This document shows positions 9,752 to 18,331 of a stretch of 64,000 nt of DNA, piece after piece. This stretch comes from Chitinophaga sp. Cy-1792. Lineage in GTDB: Bacteria; Bacteroidota; Bacteroidia; Chitinophagales; Chitinophagaceae. The position numbers and the translations under genes were made by a program. The DNA lies in NCBI RefSeq assembly GCF_011752935.1, contig NZ_VWWO01000002.1, positions 1,674,001 through 1,738,000 on the forward strand. Reading direction: 5' to 3'. The notes under the pieces are model-generated. The model saw nothing but the letters and a program-made list of their open reading frames with translations, was not told the origin of the DNA and ran no database searches. Position 1 is the stretch's first letter; each line of letters opens with the position of its first letter.

Positions 9752-11092
9752 ATGAGCCAACAAGAACTCGCAATTCCACAACCAAAGCCCTTATTGGAAA
9801 AACTAACCGAAGACTGGTGGGCCGTCATCACCGGCGGATTTATCGTAGCATTGATACTGGCCTTTGCCCTTTCTTTGCCGGACTTTAAAATTCAGGTACC
9901 CGTTTATAGCTGGAGTTCCGGAGAAGAACTGATAGCTAAAGTACTGAGTCCTGCCAATCTGCTGCTGATACTGCTGATAGGCGGCGGCTTCTTTTTGCTG
10001 TCAGCTATCGCTGTGAAATCTATGGGAGATGATATGCGTTTGTACCTCCCCGGATTCGGTGTGATCTATCTGCTGGCCGTTACTTCGCTCATTATCTCCG
10101 GAAATAAAACATTGTCCTACTACGGCCTCGAATATGTGATCTTCGCGCTGGTACTGGGCCTGATCCTCGGCAACTCCAATGCAACACCCACCTGGATCAA
10201 AAAGGCTGCCCGCTCTGAATTTTTTATCAAAACAGGACTGGTTATCCTCGGTAGCAGTATCCTGTTTACAGATATCATCAAGGCAGGCCTCCCTGGCATC
10301 ATTCAGGCAATACTGGTAGTAGCTGCCGTATGGTTCTTTGCACTGTGGCTGAGTCGTAAACTCAAGGTGGATGATGAATTCGGCGTTATCCTGGCTTCTG
10401 CGGTTTCCATCTGTGGCGTAGCAGCGGCCATCGTGGCCAGTGGCGCTATACAGGGCGATAAAAAGAAGTTGTCTTACGTAACCACATTGGTGCTGATAGT
10501 AGCTATTCCCATGCTGGTATTACAACCATGGCTGATCAAGGTGTTTCATATTCCTGAAATCGTTGGTGGTGCCTGGTTAGGCGGTACACTTGATACAACC
10601 GCTTCGGTGGCTGCAGCTGCCCAGATTGTAGGGCCAGGTGCTGTAAAAGCAGGTGTGATCATTAAGTTTTCACAGAATGTACTGATTGGGGTGGCAGCAT
10701 TTTTTATCGCTATCTGGTGGAGCTATCGCCCATCCAAAGAAGGCGCAGAAGTAGCTGGTACCGCTGGTACACCGGGCTTTGGTATCGTTTGGGAGAGATT
10801 CCCCAAATTCGTACTGGGCTTCCTGGCTACTTCACTGCTGTTTTCATTTGTAGTGCCGGCATCCACCATCGGAGAAGTAAAAGATATTCTGAAGGCATTA
10901 CAAACCATCTGGTTTGCCATGGCTTTCGTTTCTATCGGACTGGAAGCCCGCTTTAAAGACCTGGTACAGGTGGAAGGTGGTCGTCCTGCGCTGGCTTTCA
11001 TCGGCGCCCAGATATTCAATGTTATCTGGACCCTCATCTGGGCCTGGATCCTGTTCGGCGGATATCTTTTTGCTGTTCCTGATATCAAATAA
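9752..11092 (+). CDS. YeiH/UPF0324 family putative sulfate exporter
   Basis: A 446-residue polytopic membrane protein of the YeiH family (COG2855), with about ten or more hydrophobic helices, the conserved helix end GLILGN near residue 130, and GGAWLGGTLDTTASVAAAAQIVG near residue 275. Family members lie in operons of sulfonate-degrading bacteria, where they are proposed sulfate exporters. As last gene of the run, 40 bases after the FAD dehydrogenase and directly before a strong terminator, it would remove sulfate formed by the sulfite dehydrogenase (inference). The length is somewhat above that of E. coli YeiH because of an N-terminal extension of about 30 residues. Confidence 0.88.
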   Translation: MSQQELAIPQPKPLLEKLTEDWWAVITGGFIVALILAFALSLPDFKIQVPVYSWSSGEELIAKVLSPANLLLILLIGGGFFLLSAIAVKSMGDDMRLYLPGFGVIYLLAVTSLIISGNKTLSYYGLEYVIFALVLGLILGNSNATPTWIKKAARSEFFIKTGLVILGSSILFTDIIKAGLPGIIQAILVVAAVWFFALWLSRKLKVDDEFGVILASAVSICGVAAAIVASGAIQGDKKKLSYVTTLVLIVAIPMLVLQPWLIKVFHIPEIVGGAWLGGTLDTTASVAAAAQIVGPGAVKAGVIIKFSQNVLIGVAAFFIAIWWSYRPSKEGAEVAGTAGTPGFGIVWERFPKFVLGFLATSLLFSFVVPASTIGEVKDILKALQTIWFAMAFVSIGLEARFKDLVQVEGGRPALAFIGAQIFNVIWTLIWAWILFGGYLFAVPDIK

Positions 11093-11113
11093 ACCCAACG
11101 GCTATACTTTTTT

Positions 11114-11148
11114 AACTGCCCGGAACGTAGTCGTTTCCGGGCAGTTTT
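11114..11148 (+). terminator. Rho-independent terminator of the sulfur operon
   Basis: A perfect 12-bp stem (left arm 11114-11125, right arm 11135-11146) with a 9-base loop, followed by a short T run, 21 bases after the stop of the YeiH gene. It is preceded by a T-rich stretch but no A run, so it acts mainly on the + strand. Confidence 0.85.
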
Positions 11149-11230
11149 CATTATAGAACTTCGCTTTTATGGTCTGGCCTTTATTTATATTTTTGGGAGA
11201 TGTATTTTATGTAGATTTTAATTTTTGCAG

Positions 11231-12259
11231 ATGATCCGAAATTTGTTGTTGTTGCTGTTGTCATGCAGCTTAGGTACGGCCACCGCTCAATCTTTTACCA
11301 AGGTTAGTGCAGCACTGCTGTACGATCCTCCTCCGTTTAATAACTGTCACGCCTCAACGCTGATTGAAACAAATAATCATAAACTGCTCGTGGCCTGCTT
11401 TGGTGGCAGCCACGAAGGTGCAAACGACGTGGACATCTGGGCGGGAGAAATCAACGCTGCCGGGAAAGTAATACCGCTGGCTGTGGCCAATGGTATCCAG
11501 CACGATACTTTACGTTATCCCTGCTGGAACCCTGTCCTGTATAAAACGCGTAAGAATGAGCTGGTACTGTTTTACAAGGTGGGCCCTAATCCCCGTGAAT
11601 GGTGGGGCATGATGCAACGCTCTGCCGATAATGGACAAAGCTGGAGCGCCGCAGAACGACTGCCCGAAAATATATTGGGGCCAATAAAGAACAAGGCTGT
11701 CTTACTGAAAAACGGCACTGTCCTTTGCCCTGGCAGCATTGAAGAGGCCGGCGGTCATTGGAAAGCATTCATCGAAAAAACCGATGAATCATTCCGTAAA
11801 TGGACATTAATTCCGATCGATACGGGATCCAGACTGGATGTCATCCAGCCTTCTGTACTCACCTATAAAAACAATCGCTTACAGGTTTTATGCAGAAGTA
11901 AACAGGGAAATGTAGTGCAGTCCTGGTCTGCAGATGATGGTAATACCTGGTCGCCGCTAACGAAAACCATGCTCCTGAATCCTAACTCCGGCACCGATGC
12001 TGTTACGCTGCGAAACGGTTTGCAGCTGATCGTCTACAATCCGGACGTACCGGGGAAAGACTGGTTCAACGGCCGTGCAAAACTACGTGTAGCCTGCTCC
12101 GTAGATGGTACACAATGGAAGGATGTGGTAACACTGGAAGACGGTACCACGGAAGAGTTCAGCTATCCCGCCATTATTCAGACCAACGACGGCCTGATTC
12201 ATATAACGTACACATACGATCGTAAAAACGTAAAGCACGTAGTGCTGAAGCAGCAGTAA
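11231..12259 (+). CDS. Secreted sialidase-like Asp-box beta-propeller protein
   Basis: A 342-residue protein with a signal peptide ending in TATAQ. Three Asp-box (BNR) motifs can be seen, SADNGQSW, SADDGNTW and SVDGTQW, which mark the six-bladed propeller of exo-sialidase-like proteins. I do not see a clear FRIP/RIP arginine motif near the N-terminus, so true sialidase activity is uncertain; many Bacteroidota homologues are annotated only by fold. The frame also opens at a TTG two codons upstream, but ATG at 11231 gives the better signal peptide. A TAATTTTTGC sequence just before the ATG resembles a Bacteroidota -7 element with one extra T. Monocistronic. Confidence 0.8.
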   Translation: MIRNLLLLLLSCSLGTATAQSFTKVSAALLYDPPPFNNCHASTLIETNNHKLLVACFGGSHEGANDVDIWAGEINAAGKVIPLAVANGIQHDTLRYPCWNPVLYKTRKNELVLFYKVGPNPREWWGMMQRSADNGQSWSAAERLPENILGPIKNKAVLLKNGTVLCPGSIEEAGGHWKAFIEKTDESFRKWTLIPIDTGSRLDVIQPSVLTYKNNRLQVLCRSKQGNVVQSWSADDGNTWSPLTKTMLLNPNSGTDAVTLRNGLQLIVYNPDVPGKDWFNGRAKLRVACSVDGTQWKDVVTLEDGTTEEFSYPAIIQTNDGLIHITYTYDRKNVKHVVLKQQ

Positions 12260-12292
12260 GGCTAGTTACCAAAATATTGTAATTGGGTAATA

Positions 12293-12325
12293 GCCCGCCG
12301 TCTCTACTGAGCAGAGACGGCGGGC
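12293..12325. terminator. GC-rich hairpin between convergent genes (first of a pair)
   Basis: A perfect 13-bp stem (12293-12305 with 12313-12325) around a 7-base loop, lying between the convergent sialidase-like and EamA-esterase genes. There is no strong T run on either side, so it is a weak intrinsic terminator or an RNA 3-prime-end stabiliser. A second hairpin follows 11 bases later. Confidence 0.5.
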
Positions 12326-12336
12326 GACCCCCACAA

Positions 12337-12355
12337 GTGATACCGAAGGTATCAC
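12337..12355. terminator. Second hairpin of the convergent intergenic pair, triloop GAA
   Basis: An 8-bp perfect stem (12337-12344 with 12348-12355) closed by a 3-base GAA loop (CC-GAA-GG). It stands 36 bases from the stop of the - strand EamA-esterase gene and may end that transcript. The same CC-GAA-GG top occurs in the hairpin at 31063-31103. Confidence 0.45.
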
Positions 12356-12390
12356 CTGAAAAACAACTTCATCTATCGCTATACTGAAAT

Positions 12391-14085
12391 TTATCTCCTC
12401 AACACATACTTATATCTCTCAAAATAATTATGCAGAAATAACACCTCATACTGCGCAGCATCCGACCAGTACCTGAAATCATGCGCCCCTGGCGATTCTA
12501 CATAAGTATGTGCAATGTGTAGCTTGTTTAAGGTAGCATTCAGTTCCCTGTTATAGGGTAGAAATGGATCGTCTGTACCACAGGTCAGTATAATTTCCTG
12601 TTGTGAAAATGCCAGCTGTCGGGCGTTTTGTAAAACATCGTACTGTTTCCAGCTGGCGGAGTCATTTCCGATTAATTTATTGATGCCAAAATCTTTGATA
12701 AAAGGAACGATCTCCACAGCCCCGCAAATACTACCGATCGCACCAAACATATGACTGTAATGCATACCGGTGTGTAAGGCGCCATATCCTCCCATACTCC
12801 AGCCCATAATGGCGCGGCCAAATCTGTCGGTACGGGTATGGTAACTGCTATCTATATACGCCGGGAGCTCTTTACTTAAAAATGTTTCATATTGTACATC
12901 AGCCATCAGCGGACTGTTAAGGTACCATTTGTCGAAACCGCCATCAGGTAATACAAATACCAGCTGGTAAAGATCGGCAAGTGCAGGTAGGGAAGGAATG
13001 TCCAAAGTGAGTGTCCGGGTGGGATTACCGCTATAGCCATGCAATACATACACCGATGGCAGCGGTTGCGTTGCTGTTGCATCCGGGCGTACCACCAGTG
13101 TAGTAATCCCTTTCTTCATGGAAGGGGAGTAAACTTTCAACGTATCTACCATCGCTGCTTTTGCTGATGTTACTGTAAATAGCAATATGACGGGAACGGC
13201 TATCTGTTTTAATCGCTTGCTGAAACGGAAGTTCTGCAACACGATACCGGCAATGATCAGTATGCAACCTACTATCTGCAGTGTGGTAATGGCTTCCTGC
13301 AATACAACATGTGCCAGCCCGGCTGATACTGGTATCTCTATGGCTGCCAGCACACTGCCCAGGCCCATACCTACTATTGGAAACCCTTTGCTGAAAAGCA
13401 CCGGCGGCAATATAGTGCCGAATAAACCAAGGAACAGGCCCCAGCGGGGAATAACGGCCCACTCAAAATCCTGTACCAGCTGCCTGTTCCAGAATAGCAG
13501 GATGGCGATCAATCCGCCCGCTACGAGCATCTTTGACCGGTAAAACAACGGGTAACCAGTGGCTACATGATTGGCGGCATACATGGCGCCGGTATAGCAA
13601 ACGGCCGACAACAACCCATAAATGGCGCCTTTCCCGTTCCAGCTGATGCTGCTGCCCATAATGCCCGTAGCCAGAAAAGTGCCTGCCAGCACTATAACGA
13701 TAGCTGCCACCTGTTGGATGGTAGGCACACTACGGTTACGTATGCAATCTACCAGTATACCCATCCAGATCGTTTGCATCAGCAATACAATGGTAACAGA
13801 TACCGGAAGGTATTGCACGGCAAGATAATAGAAGGTGCTGGTGAGTCCAAGGAAGGTGCCTGCTCCCAGTAATCGCAGGTTCTCTTTAATATTGTTAACG
13901 GCAACGGGGGAACGCTTTCTGAACAGGTCAAGTATGAATAATACAATGCATCCTGTGAAATACTGGGCAAAGGTAATGGCCGCAGTACTGAATCCCTGCT
14001 GACCGGCTATCTTGACATAGGTAGCCAGAACGCCATAACTGGCGGCTCCCGCTGTGACCAGCATTATTCCTTTCAACTTTTTCAT
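12391..14085 (-). CDS. Fusion of an EamA/DMT drug-metabolite transporter with a secreted-type alpha/beta-hydrolase esterase
   Basis: A 564-residue protein in one uninterrupted frame. Residues 1-290 form two EamA repeats (about ten membrane helices) of the DMT superfamily. Residues 291-310 (KRLKQIAVPVILLFTVTSAKA) look like a signal peptide and can serve as an eleventh helix. Residues 315-564 are an esterase of the FrmB/EsA type: nucleophile Ser430 in GWSMGG, probable Asp505 or 506 in GTDD, His535 in GAHDF. With EamA proteins ending inside the cell, the extra helix would place the esterase in the periplasm (inference). I checked the junction bases around 13200: no stop or frameshift. It lies downstream of a Crp-like regulator gene on the same strand. 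Confidence 0.85.
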   Translation of the reverse strand: MKKLKGIMLVTAGAASYGVLATYVKIAGQQGFSTAAITFAQYFTGCIVLFILDLFRKRSPVAVNNIKENLRLLGAGTFLGLTSTFYYLAVQYLPVSVTIVLLMQTIWMGILVDCIRNRSVPTIQQVAAIVIVLAGTFLATGIMGSSISWNGKGAIYGLLSAVCYTGAMYAANHVATGYPLFYRSKMLVAGGLIAILLFWNRQLVQDFEWAVIPRWGLFLGLFGTILPPVLFSKGFPIVGMGLGSVLAAIEIPVSAGLAHVVLQEAITTLQIVGCILIIAGIVLQNFRFSKRLKQIAVPVILLFTVTSAKAAMVDTLKVYSPSMKKGITTLVVRPDATATQPLPSVYVLHGYSGNPTRTLTLDIPSLPALADLYQLVFVLPDGGFDKWYLNSPLMADVQYETFLSKELPAYIDSSYHTRTDRFGRAIMGWSMGGYGALHTGMHYSHMFGAIGSICGAVEIVPFIKDFGINKLIGNDSASWKQYDVLQNARQLAFSQQEIILTCGTDDPFLPYNRELNATLNKLHIAHTYVESPGAHDFRYWSDAAQYEVLFLHNYFERYKYVLRR

Positions 14086-14156
14086 GTCCTGATTATTTAT
14101 AGGACAAAGCTCCGCAGGATCAGGCAGCCGTCACTTTACATATGTTGAGTGCAGGG

Positions 14157-14762
14157 CTATTTTTTCTTTTCGCTGGCACGGATACGGCTCAGCTGTGTGG
14201 GCGTGACGCCCAGAAAGGCGGCAATATGCTGTAGCTGCAACCGCGAAGCCAGCTGAGGGGAGGCCTCCAGGAAAGACTGGTAACGGATTTTTGCCGGCAA
14301 CACCTTATAGTTGACTTCATTGAATTCTTTCTCTACTACCCAGTTACGCTCCAGGTAATTTATCCAGAAAAATGCCAGGTCCGGATGTTGCAGCATCAGG
14401 TGTTTAAATTCTTTAAAACTGAATTCTACCACAATACTATCCTCCAGGGCCTGTATCGCAAACTGGCTTTGCTGCCCGGCTATCAATGCCGCTGTTGCCG
14501 CTACAAAACTGTTCTCCGGGAAAAAACGCTTAATAACAATATCTCCGTTTTCAAATGGATGGTAATAGGAAAATAGTCCCTGGTAAATAAAGGATACAAA
14601 TACAGGCTGGGCCCCGGCTGCGAGGTATAAAGTGCCGGCAGGTATTTCTTTTATACGTACCATTTTCTCCATTGCAGCAAGGGTTCCGGGAGATAATTCT
14701 TGGTAGGTCCGCAATGCTGCAAAAAAGGCCGAAATTATATGTTGATGATCGGTGGTTTTCAC
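14157..14762 (-). CDS. Crp/Fnr-family transcriptional regulator
   Basis: A cyclic-nucleotide-binding-like beta-roll (residues about 25-115, e.g. IPAGTLYLAAGAQPVFVSFIYQG) followed by a reduced C-terminal region with the helix-turn-helix part LQLQHIAAFLGVTPTQLSRIR. The start is uncertain. GTG at 14762 gives 201 residues, close to the usual 190-195 of this Bacteroidota subgroup; ATG at 14831 would add 23 residues that look non-homologous. No Fe-S cysteine cluster is visible. It may control the EamA-esterase gene 71 bases downstream (inference). Confidence 0.8.
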   Translation of the reverse strand: MKTTDHQHIISAFFAALRTYQELSPGTLAAMEKMVRIKEIPAGTLYLAAGAQPVFVSFIYQGLFSYYHPFENGDIVIKRFFPENSFVAATAALIAGQQSQFAIQALEDSIVVEFSFKEFKHLMLQHPDLAFFWINYLERNWVVEKEFNEVNYKVLPAKIRYQSFLEASPQLASRLQLQHIAAFLGVTPTQLSRIRASEKKK

Positions 14763-14871
14763 AATGACTGTTATGATATGCCTGGCATGATCGCCGGCAA
14801 ACGAATGTAACCTAATTTTAAGTATCTGCATGGATGATGCAGGATTTCCCCCCGGAAACAATGCGCGTTGA

Positions 14872-16137
14872 TTATTGCATCTTCTCCAAATAGAAATCAT
14901 CTCCAAACACAGTACCACTCAGTGGTTTGTAGTAGTACAATGTTGCGGAAGTATTGGATGCCCCCGTTGTAAACAGGACAGCATTATGCTGATAGGTGGT
15001 GCTGGTGATATTGGCATCTACCGCAGAGCCACCATAGTTTTTAACGCCCAGCAGCACCGACTGGCCTGCTGTGTCCACTTTTCCGAATCCGCCAAAACGA
15101 TAGGTGGTATTGGCTTCCAGCCCGGTAATGCTTTGCTCGATGGAGGTTTCTCCGGTGCCCTGTTCCCGTATGGCATAGCTGCCTGTTCTCGCATCTGTAC
15201 TCACCAGTTGTGAAACAGTGCCCCAGGTAGTCCAGGGTGAAAGCGCCCCAGTTTCAAAACCTCCGTTTGTCAGCAAGGAATTTTTATACACTCTGACATA
15301 GTCTACATCCATGGTAAAGGGAAGATTGGAATCAGTAATGGCGCCCGGCCAGCCGGCACCGCCAGACTGGTTCAGGATGATATAAAAAGGCTGATCATAA
15401 GGCCAGTTAAGATAGGTGGCGCCGGCTGGTTTGCTGTACGTATACTGTAGCACGTTATTCACGTAAAATTGCAGGCTCGCTGGCGACCAGACAAGCGTAT
15501 AGATATTATAATCACTGGCATTATAGGACGCCGCATGGGAAGCAGAACTGCCGCCACTGGACGACGTTACCGTTGCATTGTGGACGGTCTGATATACCAC
15601 GCTGCCGAAGTTTACATGCTCCATGATATCTATCTCCCCGCTGTTGGGCCAGCCGCCATAGGCAACAGGATTATCAGGCATCATCCAGATGGCTGGCCAG
15701 GAACCCTGACCCTGGTTGAATTTGGCGCGTACCTCCACCTTGCCGTACAGGAAATTGAACTTCCCTGAAGTCTTCACACCTCCTGAATGGTACGCGATAG
15801 AATCTCCTGTAATAACGCTGTTGTCCATTCGCAGTTTGAGGTTGCCGCTCCCAACGTAGGCATAGGCCGGGTTTTCTGTAAGGTACTTCGTCCAGGCAGG
15901 TGTGCCCCTTTCACAAAACGACCATTTACTGGTGTCGAAGCCGCCGTCTGTATTAAACTCATCTGACCATATGAGCTGATAGCTGGAAGTGGCCGCTACT
16001 GCAGGGGTAACGGCTGTAGTGGTGAGATTGCTGCTACTGCTTTGCTGCGGACTGGTAAAATTCTTGGAGCAGGATAATAATATGGAAAGGGCTGCCACTG
16101 CGGCAATCGGTCCACTTTTAAATCGGGTAATGTTCAT
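14872..16137 (-). CDS. GH16 beta-glucanase (laminarinase-like) lipoprotein with C-terminal carbohydrate-binding module
   Basis: A 421-residue lipoprotein: signal peptide with lipobox LLSC23, a Ser/Thr-rich linker, then a GH16 jelly-roll (about 52-290). The catalytic signature EIDIME is at 168-173, giving nucleophile Glu168, Asp170 and acid/base Glu173. The C-terminal 125 residues, starting LLTNGGFETGALSPW, are a CBM4/9-like beta-sandwich. GH16 enzymes with this signature usually cut beta-1,3 or mixed-linked glucans. A longer frame extends to 16194, but ATG at 16137 directly precedes the signal peptide. No SusCD pair is adjacent. Confidence 0.9.
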   Translation of the reverse strand: MNITRFKSGPIAAVAALSILLSCSKNFTSPQQSSSSNLTTTAVTPAVAATSSYQLIWSDEFNTDGGFDTSKWSFCERGTPAWTKYLTENPAYAYVGSGNLKLRMDNSVITGDSIAYHSGGVKTSGKFNFLYGKVEVRAKFNQGQGSWPAIWMMPDNPVAYGGWPNSGEIDIMEHVNFGSVVYQTVHNATVTSSSGGSSASHAASYNASDYNIYTLVWSPASLQFYVNNVLQYTYSKPAGATYLNWPYDQPFYIILNQSGGAGWPGAITDSNLPFTMDVDYVRVYKNSLLTNGGFETGALSPWTTWGTVSQLVSTDARTGSYAIREQGTGETSIEQSITGLEANTTYRFGGFGKVDTAGQSVLLGVKNYGGSAVDANITSTTYQHNAVLFTTGASNTSATLYYYKPLSGTVFGDDFYLEKMQ

Positions 16138-16328
16138 GTTGCTTGAATTAGATCTGGTTAATAATGGCATTGCGCCGTCAAATAAGGGCGGCACTATTTC
16201 CGAGGGATATGAATTGTATTATGTCATACAAAATACATTTTAATGATGGATTTTCATAATGGAAAATGAGTAGCTGCAGTTGCCAGACTATGATTTTGTT
16301 TATTTTTATGGACCACGTTAACTGATAT

Positions 16329-16862
16329 ATGATGCATCCATTTCCGATACTGTACACGACCAGGTTAATCCTTCGTAAGCTGGACCCGGATGATATTCCG
16401 TCTTTGGTGAAGTATGCCGGTAACCGTAATGTTTCACGCTATATTCTGAACATTCCATACCCATACCAGGAGCCCGATGCCGTATTCCGGCTGAGTTACA
16501 TCCTGCAGGGCTTCAAAGCAAAGTCCAGGTACATTTTTGCTGTTGTTTTAAAAGAATCCGGGGAGATGATCGGAGAGATCAGCTTTCACCTGGATATGAC
16601 CCGCCCGGCGGCCCAGCTGGCTTATTGGATAGGAGAGCCTTTCTGGGGCAAAGGCATTGCTACGGAGGCCATCACGGCCATGTTGCAGTACGGCTTCACA
16701 GAATTGCAGCTGGACCAGGTCTTCGCTACCTGTGATCAGGAAAATACCGCCTCTGGCAGGGTACTTGAAAAGAATGGGTTACAAAAAGGAACTCCTGCCG
16801 GAACAATTGATTATTATTCGATGAAGAAAGAATATTATGCCCAATTACATGACCAGCACTGA
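16329..16862 (+). CDS. GNAT-family N-acetyltransferase (RimJ/RimL type)
   Basis: A 177-residue acetyltransferase with the typical opening TTRLILRKLDPDDIPSL, the acetyl-CoA-binding motif region YWIGEPFWGKGIATEAI (about 103-119) and the closing pattern ENTASGRVLEKNGL. Such proteins acetylate ribosomal protein N-termini or small amines; the acceptor cannot be told from sequence. An alternative ATG is one codon downstream. Its last 26 bases overlap the start of the next gene in another frame, so the two are probably translationally coupled. Confidence 0.87.
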   Translation: MMHPFPILYTTRLILRKLDPDDIPSLVKYAGNRNVSRYILNIPYPYQEPDAVFRLSYILQGFKAKSRYIFAVVLKESGEMIGEISFHLDMTRPAAQLAYWIGEPFWGKGIATEAITAMLQYGFTELQLDQVFATCDQENTASGRVLEKNGLQKGTPAGTIDYYSMKKEYYAQLHDQH

Positions 16863-17181
16863 ATTTTGGATACTATACCTGCCAGCCCTGCGCCAGGCGC
16901 TGGACAACGATGACATTAATGAAGGATTTCTGGTGCGTGGACCCGAATGTTACCTGGATGCCGCTCAGCTACCACTGGTGGATGATTTTATTACTTCCGT
17001 CATGGCGGAAGATCCATTTCTTATACTGGTGGAGGAGTATTTTGATGCAAAAACACATTATGCCGAATCGTTTAAGGGGCAGTCTATACTGATCGTCAGG
17101 GAAGAAATAGTCAGGAAGATGGAAGAGAAGACCAGGTTGTTAAATAGCAGGATCCAGCCCGGTTACGGCGCTGAATCCTGA
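16837..17181 (+). CDS. Small acidic hypothetical protein overlapping the acetyltransferase gene
   Basis: A 114-residue protein I do not recognise. It is acidic, has no signal peptide or membrane segment, and reads like a compact alpha/beta protein (PALRQALDNDDINEGFLV, then DDFITSVMAEDPFLILVEEY). Its start lies inside the preceding acetyltransferase gene, overlapping by 26 bases in a different frame. It ends 9 bases before the stop of the convergent GH43 gene. The codon pattern and a full-length open frame favour a real gene. Confidence 0.6.
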   Translation: MPNYMTSTEFWILYLPALRQALDNDDINEGFLVRGPECYLDAAQLPLVDDFITSVMAEDPFLILVEEYFDAKTHYAESFKGQSILIVREEIVRKMEEKTRLLNSRIQPGYGAES

Positions 17182-17190
17182 CAAGCTATG

Positions 17191-18174
17191 TTATTGTATC
17201 CTGTGTGCAGGAACGCCTTCTTTAGTGAGTTTTACGGGCAGTATCCTGCCGTTTTCATCAAAATGTAATTCCTCGATACAGGTTTCTCTTGAATTACCTG
17301 CCGTTTCTGTCAGTGGTCTTCTGTGGTAGATGATATACCATTTATTTTCTTTGGCAAGATGGATGACCGAATGATGACCTGCGCCGTTGGCGATGGCAGG
17401 ATCGGGCTGCAAAATCTTGCCGATGCGTTTGAACGGGCCGGCCGGACTGTCGCCAATGGCATAGGCTACGCTGTAATCGGGGCCTGTCCAGCCACCTTCC
17501 GACCACATGAAGTAATATTTGCCATCTTTCAGGAACATACAAGGGCCTTCTACATAATGATCGGGCGTTATTTCATGGAATGTCTGTCCATCCGGAAATG
17601 GAATAAATCCTGTAAAGTCACCTTTCAGCTTCGCGATATTGCAATGACGCCACCCGCCGTAGATCAGGTAGTATTGCTTGTCTGCGTCCTGAAATACATA
17701 TTGATCAATAGGCTGGGCTTTGTTGTAGAATTTACCGACCAGTGGCTTACCTAACAGGTCTTTATAGGGGCCTTCCGGTTTACTGGCTACTGCTACGCCG
17801 ATGCCACCGGTTTCCTGGTCGCTCTGGATGTCGTTGGCGCCAAAGAATAGGTAGTATTTCCGGTCTTTCTCCACGATGGCTGGTGCCCAGATGGCTTTTT
17901 TTGCCCATTTTACTCCTGTGGTATCCATGATATGAGGATGTTTCGTCCAGTGTACCAGGTCAGGGGAGGAGAAGGCATCAAAAAATACCTGCTGCTCGTA
18001 TGGTGCCGAAAAAGTAGGATAAACCCAGTATTGCTTATTGAACACCACCCCTTCAGGATCAGCATACCAGCCCGGAAAGATAGGATTGCCGGAATGTTTT
18101 ACGTTAGTTTTTACCTGTGCAGATACCATCCAGGTACTACAGGCTGCTGCGAAGCATAGGATCAGTTTCTTCAT
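17191..18174 (-). CDS. Secreted GH43-family glycosidase
   Basis: A 327-residue five-bladed propeller enzyme with a signal peptide ending in VSAQ. The three acidic residues of GH43 are visible: Asp39 (general base) in YADPEG, Asp157 (pKa modulator) in PIDQYVF and Glu209 (general acid) in VEGPCMF. The family cleaves arabinose or xylose side chains and short oligomers; specificity cannot be fixed, and arabinofuranosidase or beta-xylosidase activity are both possible. The gene is monocistronic, convergent with the small hypothetical gene and divergent from the DUF72 gene. Confidence 0.9.
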   Translation of the reverse strand: MKKLILCFAAACSTWMVSAQVKTNVKHSGNPIFPGWYADPEGVVFNKQYWVYPTFSAPYEQQVFFDAFSSPDLVHWTKHPHIMDTTGVKWAKKAIWAPAIVEKDRKYYLFFGANDIQSDQETGGIGVAVASKPEGPYKDLLGKPLVGKFYNKAQPIDQYVFQDADKQYYLIYGGWRHCNIAKLKGDFTGFIPFPDGQTFHEITPDHYVEGPCMFLKDGKYYFMWSEGGWTGPDYSVAYAIGDSPAGPFKRIGKILQPDPAIANGAGHHSVIHLAKENKWYIIYHRRPLTETAGNSRETCIEELHFDENGRILPVKLTKEGVPAHRIQ

Positions 18175-18279
18175 AAAGGATCAATTTAGTAGAAAAAAAT
18201 CGATTTAGCAAGCTGCTTTTTTGTGCATTTGTCACAAAAGTATATCTGGTCCGCTGGATACTTTGTGAATCGCCGCACC

Positions 18280-18311
18280 TTTGCAGGAAATCAAATTATC
18301 TCTAAATTTGC
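18280..18311 (+). promoter_or_regulatory. Bacteroidota sigma promoter of the DUF72 gene
   Basis: TTTG at 18280-18283 and TAAATTTGC at 18303-18311, separated by exactly 19 bases, match the known Bacteroidota consensus TTTG-N19-TAnnTTTG. Transcription would start near 18315, 17 bases before the ATG. Confidence 0.72.
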
Positions 18312-18331
18312 AGCCTAAAACTTTCTTCGAT

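Noticed and set aside
18235..18242. TACTTTTG on the - strand as promoter of the GH43 gene
   Set aside because: The -7 match is good, but no TTG is present at the -33 distance and the box is 60 bases from the ATG, so I left it out of the feature list.
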